A DNA stretch of 8,719 nt from ZC4RG30 sp964456255. Its GTDB lineage: Bacteria; Pseudomonadota; Gammaproteobacteria; Steroidobacterales; Steroidobacteraceae. Location: positions 1 to 8,719 of the forward strand of contig CAYWDZ010000138.1 of NCBI GenBank assembly GCA_964456255.1. The letters are read 5' to 3'. The notes beneath the pieces were generated by a model, which was not told the DNA's origin, made no database searches, and saw nothing but the letters and a program-made list of their open reading frames with translations. Shown here one piece after another: positions 1 to 7,079 of this stretch. The stretch's first letter is position 1. Each line of letters opens with the position of its first letter. Made by a program: the position numbers and the translations under genes.

Positions 1-266
1 TGCGCGCCGAGGTTGTAGATCTCGTCCGGCTGCACCTGCTGCACGATGCGAATGAGGTTGGTGGAATCCGTCAGATCGCCATAGTGCAGATACATGCGCA
101 CACCGCTCTCGTGGGGGTCACGGTAGAGATGGTCGATGCGGTCGGTATTGAAAGAGGACGCCCGCCGCTTTATGCCGTGCACCTCGTAGCCCTTGCCCAG
201 CAGAAACTCGGCGAGATAGGCCCCGTCCTGGCCTGTGACTCCAGTGATCAGGGCCTTCTTCGTCAT
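1..266 (-). CDS. gmd: GDP-mannose 4,6-dehydratase (3' end outside window)
   Basis: Gmd converts GDP-D-mannose to GDP-4-keto-6-deoxy-D-mannose, the branch point to GDP-fucose, GDP-rhamnose, GDP-perosamine and related sugars in the cytosol. Only the first 88 residues are in the window; full-length members have about 340-370. The NADP-binding Rossmann motif GVTGQDGAYLAEFLL is at residues 9-23. GIKRRASSFNTDRIDHLYRD at 31-50 is the highly conserved Gmd block that binds the cofactor. LHYGDLTDSTNLIRI (60-74) and PDEIYNLGA at the cut edge also match the family almost exactly. The start at 266 has a good AAGGA site. The gene follows the exporter by 25 bases, so it is probably in the same operon. The gene that would finish the pathway (for example a GDP-fucose synthase or a reductase) should lie further downstream, outside the window. 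The call is near certain; the final sugar is unknown. Confidence 0.96.
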   Translation of the reverse strand, partial: MTKKALITGVTGQDGAYLAEFLLGKGYEVHGIKRRASSFNTDRIDHLYRDPHESGVRMYLHYGDLTDSTNLIRIVQQVQPDEIYNLGA

Positions 267-272
267 CGACTG

Positions 273-277
273 TCCTT
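273..277 (-). promoter_or_regulatory. Ribosome binding site of gmd
   Basis: The 25-base gap between the exporter stop and the gmd start reads, on the minus strand, AGCAAGGACAGTCG before ATG. AAGGA lies 6 bases upstream of the start. It is the clearest Shine-Dalgarno sequence in the window and fixes the start at 266. It implies that gmd is initiated independently rather than by coupling. Confidence 0.7.
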
Positions 278-291
278 GCTCCGTGCGCTGT

Positions 292-2991
292 CTAGAACGA
301 ATTCACCGCCGCTACCGACACAGCGACGTTATAGAGAATCTGGGTAACCGCCTGCCAGAACGGCAGGCGGGGCATGCGCTCTGCGTCCACTGGCACAACC
401 ACTGTGTCACCTGGTCGCATTTCCTTTGTGATCGCCACTCGACCATCAGCCCGCACTACATAGATGTGCGTCCGGTCGGCGCGACGGGTCGGACCACCAC
501 TTGCCTTGAGGTAGTCATCACGCGTCAGGCCAGTCTCGTACAGGTGCGAAGTCGCATTCTGAACCTCGCCGATCACCGTCACTTCCTGGCGCAGCTTGGG
601 GATTACCAGCTCGTCACCATCGCGCAGCAGTACATCCTTCTCACTGTGAATGTCACTGGCAAGCAGACCAGGCAGATCAATGACAAAGCGCCCGGTGGCC
701 TTCGCTGCCTGCAACTGGGAAAGCAGAGCTTGGCCGGCGAGCAGCGTCTCGCCCGCATTCGCCTGCCCCACGCGAGCTGCCTGCATGGAAAGGGTAATCA
801 GGTCGGAACGCATGTTCTCGGAGAGCCGGTCCAGCTGCTGCTGTTCCAGAACCTTCAGATCGCTACGCATGAACGCGCTGCCTTGAGGGAAGGCCTGGCT
901 CGTCAAGCCACCAGCACGATCCAGCACTTCGTGCAGGGTCTCGCCCTTGCGAATGGGATACATGCCCGGGAAACGCACTTCGCCGCGCAGCACGACCTTT
1001 GCCTGGTCACTCCATTCCGGCGTCTGCTGCACGAGCAGATAGTCATAGGGCTGCAATGCAAGGTTGGCGGCGGCATCACCCCGCCGCACAGCCGCCAGAT
1101 CAACGGTGAGCAACTGCGTCTGTCTTGTGCCGCTGGCGTCCACGCTGTAGCGCGTCAGCTCGGCAGTGCCGCCGTATGCCGCCGACTCCAGGTTTCCACC
1201 GGAACGCAGCAGATCGGCCACGCGCATGCCCGGCTCCAGCGGATAGTCTCCCGGCACCTTGACCAACCCCTGCACGGTTACGATTTGCGTGGGCCGCGTC
1301 AGGCTGGACTGCAATCGCTGCTCGTCCAGCAGCGGCTTGATAATCCGTTCACGGCCGGGCGCCAGGTCAAACACGAAGATCTGGTCACGTGCGGCAAGCT
1401 GCGGGTCCGCAGCTGAACCGCGTGCGGCAAGTGCTGCGGTCAGGTCAGCTGACAGCAATGTGGCACGCCGCTCGGGGCCATTCTCGCGCCGGATCAGGAT
1501 GTAGTGCTGGTCGGCGCCAGGCTTGAGTTCTTGTACAGACCCGATGACATCGCTCAAACGCATGCCATCGCGCCAGGCGAACAGGCCCGGGCGGTACACG
1601 AACCCGTCAAGTGTCACGCCTGCATCCAGTTGTGGCCGCAACGGCGCCACCTGCAATACATCCCCATTGCGTAATGGCTGGCCGCGCGCGGTCGCATCTC
1701 CCAGATTCACATCCAGCACAAGCCTGCGGCTCGTTGCATCGATGCGGGTCAGGCTGGCGCGACTGGTATCCGCCTCGGGTGTCAGCCCTCCGGCGATTCG
1801 CAGCAGATCTGCGATGCTGCCCTCACCCTGCAGCTCATAGATGGCCGGACGCTTCACCTCACCATCAACAGATACCGTGGCACCAACCGGTGGAATGAAG
1901 ATGACGTCACCGGGCACCAACCTGGCGTCGTCGCTGGTATCGCCACCAATGAGCAGGTCGTAGAGATCCAGGCGGCTGACAATCTGGCCCTGGCGCTTCA
2001 GCTGGATCTCTCGCAGCGAACCGATGTCCGTGATGCCGCCCGAGGCGAACAAGGCCGTGGTGATCGTGGCGAGACCGCTCACCGTGTAGGAGCCTGGCTG
2101 CCTGGCCTCGCCCAGCACGAACACGCGGATGGTGCGGGTCTCGCCCATGGTGACGCTGACCTGCACCCCGATCATCTGCTGGGTGACGCGCGTCTCGATG
2201 ACGCGTCGCGCGGCGTTGAACGTCAACCCACCGACATTGATGGGACCCAGCTCCGGGAAGCTGATGGACCCATCCCGATTCACCGTGAGGCGCCGGTTGG
2301 TGTTCTGGTTGCCAAACAGCTGGATATTGAATTCATCCCCCGCACCCACCACGTAGTCTGCTGGCACGGGCACGTTGGTAACGGGAGAAAAGGTTGCGGG
2401 CGAGTTGTCGAAGAGGTCGTACCCGAACGGCTTGAGCCCCGCGGCACCCTTCCTCTCCACCGGCAAGCGCGTCAGCTTCACACTGAGACCAGCCAGCGCC
2501 GGCTCCAGCATCAGGCGCTGCGTGGCCTGCTCTGCCGTCAGGCCACCCAGTGCGATGGGCGCGAAGCCCGGCAGGTTCAGCTGCGCACTGCGGTCGAGCT
2601 CGTAGGGGTTGCGCGCGAGCACCAGCGCGACGATGCGATCAAGGCGGCTCCTGTCGGCCGCCGGCGCATCGGCCGGGGTCCCAATCTGCAGCATGACCGT
2701 GTCGCGGCCTGCCAACACGGGAATCCTGGGTGCGGCTTCAGCCGCTGGGCGCGTGGCCGGTCTTGCAGACTGCAAGTCGGCAGCGGCGCCCGAGGCAGAA
2801 TCCTTGCTCTCGACCTGTGTTGAACCGGAAGTCACGCGATCCAGCACGGCCTGCTGCTGCTCCGGAGTCAGGTTCTGGAAGATCTGCAGCTGCTCGGCGG
2901 TGGGAGTCTGAGCAGCGGCCGGCGCACAGAGCACCGCCAGAGCCGCTACTGCAACGAATAAGCGTGTCACGAACGATCCGTCTGTCCGCAT
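292..2991 (-). CDS. Large polysaccharide export protein, Poly_export domain plus about six SLBB repeats (Wza/KpsD-like)
   Basis: This protein is predicted to form the periplasmic/outer-membrane conduit that exports the polymer. At 899 residues it is far longer than E. coli Wza (about 380) or KpsD (about 560), but resembles the large SLBB exporters of some gammaproteobacteria. A signal peptide covers about 1-28 (core LFVAVAALAVL, cleavage near APAAAQ). Cys22 sits in AVLC, a poor lipobox, so the protein is probably not a lipoprotein. A Gln-rich helical segment follows (33-52). The polysaccharide-export domain runs about 208-285 (ADYVVGAGDEFNIQLFG, then VNRDGSISFPELGPI). SLBB-like repeats begin near 288, 373, 459, 570, 666 and 803, each opening as V-x-G-x-V/A-x-x-P-G-x-Y or a variant. 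The C terminus (878-899, FWQAVTQILYNVAVS, AAVNSF) is a hydrophobic helix like the membrane-spanning helix of Wza. ATG at 2991 was chosen 19 bases after wzi. A GTG at 2970 with GGA 6 bases upstream is a fair alternative that keeps the signal peptide. The frame is open further upstream only inside wzi. Confidence 0.92.
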   Translation of the reverse strand: MRTDGSFVTRLFVAVAALAVLCAPAAAQTPTAEQLQIFQNLTPEQQQAVLDRVTSGSTQVESKDSASGAAADLQSARPATRPAAEAAPRIPVLAGRDTVMLQIGTPADAPAADRSRLDRIVALVLARNPYELDRSAQLNLPGFAPIALGGLTAEQATQRLMLEPALAGLSVKLTRLPVERKGAAGLKPFGYDLFDNSPATFSPVTNVPVPADYVVGAGDEFNIQLFGNQNTNRRLTVNRDGSISFPELGPINVGGLTFNAARRVIETRVTQQMIGVQVSVTMGETRTIRVFVLGEARQPGSYTVSGLATITTALFASGGITDIGSLREIQLKRQGQIVSRLDLYDLLIGGDTSDDARLVPGDVIFIPPVGATVSVDGEVKRPAIYELQGEGSIADLLRIAGGLTPEADTSRASLTRIDATSRRLVLDVNLGDATARGQPLRNGDVLQVAPLRPQLDAGVTLDGFVYRPGLFAWRDGMRLSDVIGSVQELKPGADQHYILIRRENGPERRATLLSADLTAALAARGSAADPQLAARDQIFVFDLAPGRERIIKPLLDEQRLQSSLTRPTQIVTVQGLVKVPGDYPLEPGMRVADLLRSGGNLESAAYGGTAELTRYSVDASGTRQTQLLTVDLAAVRRGDAAANLALQPYDYLLVQQTPEWSDQAKVVLRGEVRFPGMYPIRKGETLHEVLDRAGGLTSQAFPQGSAFMRSDLKVLEQQQLDRLSENMRSDLITLSMQAARVGQANAGETLLAGQALLSQLQAAKATGRFVIDLPGLLASDIHSEKDVLLRDGDELVIPKLRQEVTVIGEVQNATSHLYETGLTRDDYLKASGGPTRRADRTHIYVVRADGRVAITKEMRPGDTVVVPVDAERMPRLPFWQAVTQILYNVAVSVAAVNSF
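348..370 (-). other. Perfect 9-bp GC-rich inverted repeat inside the exporter gene
   Basis: CCGCCTGCC at 348-356 and GGCAGGCGG at 362-370 are exact reverse complements around a 5-base loop (AGAAC on the plus strand, GUUCU in the RNA). The element covers codons 874-882 of the exporter, just before its C-terminal hydrophobic helix, and ends 54 bases before the stop codon. The RNA after the stem is UUACCC with no U-run, so it is not a standard intrinsic terminator. It might pause ribosomes or polymerase, or protect the upstream message from 3' decay before gmd. It may equally be a by-product of coding for RLPFWQAV in GC-rich codons. Confidence 0.4.
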
Positions 2992-3010
2992 GGCCGCCAA
3001 GGATACGCGA

Positions 3011-4507
3011 TTAGCGCAGCGCCCTGCGCCACTGAATGAAGCCGAACAGCCCCTTGGCATCGCCGGCGCTTGAAGGGGCCTGCTTCTCGTAACCCAGCTG
3101 CAGGCCGAGGCGATTGTCGGCACCCATCCTGCCGTCCCAATCCAGTTGCAGGGACTTATAGGTGCTGCGCCCGGCAGTGATCGTGTTGTACAGGTCGACG
3201 CTGCCATCGCGATCCAGGGCACCATGGCGGTAGAGCAGTGACCAACGGTCGCCATCTGACTTGGTCAGAGACAGTCCGATGGAGGCCGTTTCAGAATCTG
3301 CATCAGTGGTATGACCGATGTTGCGCCCGCGGTAACGGTAGCCGCCAAAGAAGATGTACTGGCGATACGCAACGTTGAACTCTTCCTGTCGGTTGTACCA
3401 CTTGACCTTGGTGTTGGCGTATTCAAGGTGAGTGCGCAGCACCGAGCCCGAACTCAGCATGAACCACATCTCGCCGCCGAACAGTGCGAGATAGCGCTCC
3501 GGGATGCCGGTGCTGCTGTTGTCCTCGCCGATCTCCTGCCCGTAGATCGCAATGGGCAGCGGCTTGAAGGGCGAGACGATGCGCACCTCGAATCCGGCCA
3601 TCTGGTTACCGGGCTCCTTGGCCGGATCATCCGGCGCGCCGCGGATGCCCAGGTTGTCCTGACCAATCAGCATGCGGCCAAACGTGCCGATGTTGCACTC
3701 GCGACCCTCACCGCAGAACTGCGCCGAACGCGACATCGCAAACTCGAACCACGTAGAGGGCTTGAACGCCAGCCGCATTCCCATGAACAGCGGCTCGTCC
3801 ACATCGGCGCGGTGTTGCTCACCCAGCCCGAAGAAGGTCGTGAAGTTCCACGGCCCCAGCGCACGCAGCACCGGCAGGTTGAAGGGCGTGCTGCGGATGC
3901 GGCTCAGTGAAACTGCCGGCATGGGCCGCGCATTGGTGGACAGGATCAGGCTGCCGTCGTAGCCCGGCCCCCACCAGCGCTCCTGCTCATTGGCGCTGAC
4001 CAGCCAGTTGCCCCAGCGGATGCTGATATCGCTGCCGTCGAAGCGCAGGTGCTGGTTGTCGCTGGGGTCCAGCACGCCGGTGGCCGAGAGCGTGACGCTG
4101 TAGCGATCGGTGCTCGCGCCGCCGGTTGTGGTGAGCTCGCCATTCTCGCGGCCTGGTGTGCCGTAATCGCGCAGCAGCGCCGGCTGTCCGGCGGTGAGGC
4201 TCACCTCGCGGATCTTCCACACGCTGGCATCAGATGGCGCGGCCGTCGCGGCCTGGACGCGCGCCAGGACCGCGCGCAACGCCGGATCTTCCAGTTGCTC
4301 TGCCTTGATCGCGGCAATGGCCCCGGCCACATCAGCCCGCGCCAGCGGCCAGCCATTCATCGGCAGCTTGATGAGCCCCTCATCGGACAACAGCGTGATG
4401 TCTTCACGCAGGCGCAGGTCGTTGGCGGGGAGGAAGAAGCCCTGGGCGGCGGCGGCCAATGGCAGCAACGCGGCCGCAATCATTGCGACGCCGGATGAGA
4501 ACTTCAT
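3011..4507 (-). CDS. wzi: Wzi-family capsule assembly protein (outer-membrane beta-barrel)
   Basis: Wzi proteins are outer-membrane beta-barrels that help anchor or organise capsular polysaccharide at the surface. This 498-residue protein begins with a signal peptide (basic MKF start, hydrophobic core, AAAAQ near 18-22 with likely cleavage around Ala21/Gln22). An N-terminal helical stretch follows (about 30-95, with GWPLARADVAGAI), then the barrel from about 97. The family core lies at 164-190: RWGNWLVSANEQERWWGPG, then YDGSLILS. NARPMPAVSLSR follows at 192-203, and alternating aromatic strands run to the C terminus. Length is close to the roughly 480 residues of E. coli Wzi. Cys265 and Cys271 (FCGEGREC) could form an extracellular-loop disulfide. 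The last residues are RRALR rather than the terminal aromatic residue typical of barrel proteins. The gene starts 31 bases after pgi with no obvious ribosome binding site, and ends 19 bases before the exporter gene. The family call is firm; the exact ligand is unknown. Confidence 0.93.
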   Translation of the reverse strand: MKFSSGVAMIAAALLPLAAAAQGFFLPANDLRLREDITLLSDEGLIKLPMNGWPLARADVAGAIAAIKAEQLEDPALRAVLARVQAATAAPSDASVWKIREVSLTAGQPALLRDYGTPGRENGELTTTGGASTDRYSVTLSATGVLDPSDNQHLRFDGSDISIRWGNWLVSANEQERWWGPGYDGSLILSTNARPMPAVSLSRIRSTPFNLPVLRALGPWNFTTFFGLGEQHRADVDEPLFMGMRLAFKPSTWFEFAMSRSAQFCGEGRECNIGTFGRMLIGQDNLGIRGAPDDPAKEPGNQMAGFEVRIVSPFKPLPIAIYGQEIGEDNSSTGIPERYLALFGGEMWFMLSSGSVLRTHLEYANTKVKWYNRQEEFNVAYRQYIFFGGYRYRGRNIGHTTDADSETASIGLSLTKSDGDRWSLLYRHGALDRDGSVDLYNTITAGRSTYKSLQLDWDGRMGADNRLGLQLGYEKQAPSSAGDAKGLFGFIQWRRALR

Positions 4508-4538
4508 GGGGGCCGACTATACCGGAACTGGGTGACCG

Positions 4539-6092
4539 CTAGCCGCGCAGCCTGCCCAGTGTCGCAAGCGTCGCGCGCAGCGAAGCCGCTTCGGCCTCGC
4601 CCTTGCCCGCCACCAGCGGCGCGATGCGCTCGGCCAGCTGCTTGCCGAGCTCCACGCCCCACTGGTCGAAGGCATTGATGCCCCACACCACGCTCTGGGT
4701 GAACACCTTGTGTTCGTACAGCGCGATCAGCGCGCCCAGCGTGGCGGGATCGACGCGACGGAACAGCAGCAGGCTCGCAGGCCGGTTGCCCTCGTGCACC
4801 TTGTGCGGATTGTCGGACTGCTGGCCAAAGGCAAACGCCTCGGCCTGCGCCAGGCAATTCGCGATGGCCAGGTCGTGCGCGGCCTGGTCGCCACTGGATG
4901 CGCGGGCCGGCAACAGGAAATCCAGCGCGGCGCGCGGCATACCCTGGTGCAGCATCTGGAAGAAGGAGTGCTGCGCGTTGTTGCCGGGCTCGCCCCAGAC
5001 CACCGGGGCGGTCTCGCTGAACACCGGCGACCCATCCGACCGCACCCGCTTGCCATTGCTCTCCATGTCCAGCTGCTGCAGGTACGCGGGGAAGCGCGCC
5101 AGCCGCTCGTCGTAGGGCAGCACAGCCAGCGTCGGCAATTTCAGGAACTCGATGTTCCAGATTCCGATCAGCCCCATCAGCGCCGGCAGGTTCGCTTCCC
5201 ACGGGGCGGCCAGGAAGTGTTCGTCCATGGCCGCGGCGCCAGCCAGAAACTCGCGAAAGCGCTCGGCGCCGATGGCGATGGCCAGCGACACGCCGATCGA
5301 GGACCAGATCGAATATCGCCCGCCGACCCAGTCCCACATCTGGAAGCGGTAGTCGGGATGTACACCAAACGCATCCATGGCCCTGGCGTTGGTGGACACG
5401 GCCGCAAAGTGCGCGGGCACGGCGGGCGTGCCGAGCGCTTCGGCCAGCCAGCGCCGCGCCGCATCGGCATTGGTGCGCGTTTCGAGCGTGGTGAAGGTCT
5501 TGGAGCAGATGATGAACAGCGTGCGGCGCGGATTGGCGGTGGCCAGCGTGTCGGCCAGGCGACTGCCGTCGATGTTCGATACAAATGCAAGGCGCGGCAC
5601 ATGACCGGTGAAGCGCCGCAAGGCTTCCACCGCCATGGCCGGCCCCAGGTCGGAGCCACCGATGCCGATGTTCACCACCAGCTCGAAGCGTTCGCCATCG
5701 CCGCCCAGCACATCGCCTTTGCGCACGGCTTCGGCAAAGCCCAGCATGCGTTCGCGCTCGCCATGCACCTCGCTGGCATACGGTGCGCCGGTTCGCCTCA
5801 GCGCCGTGTGGAGCACCTGGCGATTCTCGGTGGGATTGGCGATGTCACCGCGGTACATGCCGGCGATGCGCTCGCGCAGGCCGACTTCATCGGCCAGCTT
5901 CACCAGCGCGCGCAGCACTTCGGCACTGACGCGCTGGCGTGAGTAGTCCAGCGTCAGGCCGGCTCCGGCCACCGTCAGGCGCGAGCCGCGCTCCGTGTCG
6001 GCGGCGAACAGCTCGGCAATCGAGCGCTGCGGGAACGCAGCAAGCCGGTTCAGGTCATGCCAGGCCGTGGTGCTGGAGCCGTCGCGATGCAT
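4539..6092 (-). CDS. pgi: Glucose-6-phosphate isomerase
   Basis: This enzyme interconverts glucose-6-phosphate and fructose-6-phosphate in the cytosol, linking glycolysis to the sugar-phosphate pools behind UDP-, dTDP- and GDP-sugars. The 517-residue protein carries the phosphate-binding GIGGSDLG (143-150), SKTFTT (197-202), Arg258 in VGGRYS, Glu368 in WGEPGNNAQHSF, His406 in AAHDLAIAN (the family usually has HH here, and the second His is kept) and Lys484 in QWGVELGKQLA. By alignment with known isomerases all catalytic residues are present, so the enzyme should be active. It is shorter than the usual 540-550 residues, and the tail after about 490 has lost the common STNGLI signature. ATG at 6092 follows the dehydratase stop by 9 bases without a clear ribosome binding site, which suggests coupled translation. 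A capsule-operon copy of pgi has precedent in Acinetobacter K loci (gpi). It could be the only pgi of the genome or a second copy. Confidence 0.97.
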   Translation of the reverse strand: MHRDGSSTTAWHDLNRLAAFPQRSIAELFAADTERGSRLTVAGAGLTLDYSRQRVSAEVLRALVKLADEVGLRERIAGMYRGDIANPTENRQVLHTALRRTGAPYASEVHGERERMLGFAEAVRKGDVLGGDGERFELVVNIGIGGSDLGPAMAVEALRRFTGHVPRLAFVSNIDGSRLADTLATANPRRTLFIICSKTFTTLETRTNADAARRWLAEALGTPAVPAHFAAVSTNARAMDAFGVHPDYRFQMWDWVGGRYSIWSSIGVSLAIAIGAERFREFLAGAAAMDEHFLAAPWEANLPALMGLIGIWNIEFLKLPTLAVLPYDERLARFPAYLQQLDMESNGKRVRSDGSPVFSETAPVVWGEPGNNAQHSFFQMLHQGMPRAALDFLLPARASSGDQAAHDLAIANCLAQAEAFAFGQQSDNPHKVHEGNRPASLLLFRRVDPATLGALIALYEHKVFTQSVVWGINAFDQWGVELGKQLAERIAPLVAGKGEAEAASLRATLATLGRLRG

Positions 6093-6101
6093 CGGGCTAT
6101 G

Positions 6102-7079
6102 TTAGCCGCGGCCCGCATGCTGCACATACCAATCGAGGGTCTCTGCCAGCCCCTGGTCCAGGCTGGTTTGCGGCAACAATCCTGTCAGCGACTCGAAGGC
6201 CGCCGAGCCCAGCCCATAGCCGCGATCATGGCCGGGCCGATCCTTCACGAAATGGATCATGTCGTCGCGCTGCCCGGTCATGCGGCACAACCTGCGCACC
6301 AGTTCCAGGTTGGTGATTTCTCCGGTTGCTCCCAGACACAGGCGCCGACCCGCGGTGGCATGCGACAGGAAGGCTTCCAGGGCGCGGCAGAAATCCCGCA
6401 CGTACAGCCACGCACGGCGTTGCAATCCATCGCCGTACAGCGGCACCGGCTCACGCGCCAGCAGGCAGCGAATGGCCACGGGAATGAGCTTTTCGGGAAA
6501 CTGCCGCGAGCCGTAGACGTTGGAGCTGTAGGAAATCGAAACCTGCATGCCGTAGGTATTGGCCCAGGCCAGTACCAGCAGATCCGCCGCCGCCTTGCTG
6601 GCGGCGTAGGGCGAGCCGGGGGCATAGGGCGCGGATTCATCGCGCAGGGGCGCGCCCTCGGGTCGCGAGCCGAATACCTCGTCGGTCGACACCTGATGGA
6701 AGCGGTGAGCAGCCACCGGTCCGGCGAGCCAAACGCGCCGCGCCGCCTCCAGCAGGCTCACGACTCCACCCACGTTGGTGCGCATGAATGCCGTGGAATC
6801 GGCGATGGAACGGTCGACATGCGTCTCGGCGGCGAAGTTCACGATGCCGTCGAGGCGCTCCTCGCTCAGCAGCGTTTCGACCAGGGGCTGATCGCAGATG
6901 TCGCCGTGGACGAAGCGGAATTCGGGCGCGCCCTCTGCGGCCTGCAGGTTCGAACGATTGCCCGCGTAGGTCAGTGCATCCAGCACCACGATGCGCTCGG
7001 CCAGCCCGCGCTGCAGCCAGTGCTCGACGAAATGCGATCCTATGAAGCCTGCGCCGCCCGTGACGAGAAGCCTGCGCAT
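6102..7079 (-). CDS. rmlB: RmlB-like nucleotide-sugar 4,6-dehydratase (dTDP-glucose 4,6-dehydratase family), divergent
   Basis: This is a 325-residue extended short-chain dehydrogenase, expected to convert a nucleotide-hexose to its 4-keto-6-deoxy form in the cytosol. The NAD motif GGAGFIG lies at about residues 8-14, HVDRS at 87-91, the catalytic Thr-Asp-Glu of VSTDEVFG at 132-134, and Tyr158/Lys162 of YAASK. FPEKLIP near 194-200 and DRPGHD near 280-285 are RmlB hallmarks. It is shorter than usual (about 350-360). Several positions on the substrate side differ: the family RDW is RAW (222-224), RYAID after GHD is GYGLG (287-291), and NNYGP is NVYGS. ATG at 7079 overlaps the epimerase stop by one base (TGATG). 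A GTG at 7082 would add one residue and has a GGAG 10 bases upstream. No rmlA, rmlC or rmlD is in view, so a dTDP-rhamnose role is not assured. It could act on another NDP-sugar. Confidence 0.75.
   Translation of the reverse strand: MRRLLVTGGAGFIGSHFVEHWLQRGLAERIVVLDALTYAGNRSNLQAAEGAPEFRFVHGDICDQPLVETLLSEERLDGIVNFAAETHVDRSIADSTAFMRTNVGGVVSLLEAARRVWLAGPVAAHRFHQVSTDEVFGSRPEGAPLRDESAPYAPGSPYAASKAAADLLVLAWANTYGMQVSISYSSNVYGSRQFPEKLIPVAIRCLLAREPVPLYGDGLQRRAWLYVRDFCRALEAFLSHATAGRRLCLGATGEITNLELVRRLCRMTGQRDDMIHFVKDRPGHDRGYGLGSAAFESLTGLLPQTSLDQGLAETLDWYVQHAGRG

Noticed and set aside
235..1416. Long plus-strand open frame (about 390 codons) opposite the exporter gene
   Set aside because: It lies antisense to a well-supported gene, has no recognisable domain and is rich in His/Arg/Gln, as expected from reading GC-rich codons backwards. 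It also crosses the gmd-exporter junction.
2992..3255. Upstream extension of the exporter reading frame to 3255
   Set aside because: The extra 88 residues overlap wzi, look like frame-shifted wzi sequence, and would bury the clear signal peptide that begins at 2991 (or 2970).
4516..4521. TATAGT on the minus strand in the 31-base gap before wzi, a possible internal -10 box
   Set aside because: No acceptable -35 element lies 16-18 bases upstream (the sequence there is GGCTAG), and transcription would begin almost at the ATG. A single hexamer in a short gap is weak evidence.
4710..5942. Long plus-strand open frame (about 410 codons) opposite pgi
   Set aside because: It is antisense to a highly conserved pgi, with low-complexity basic composition and no family motif, so it is a codon-bias shadow.
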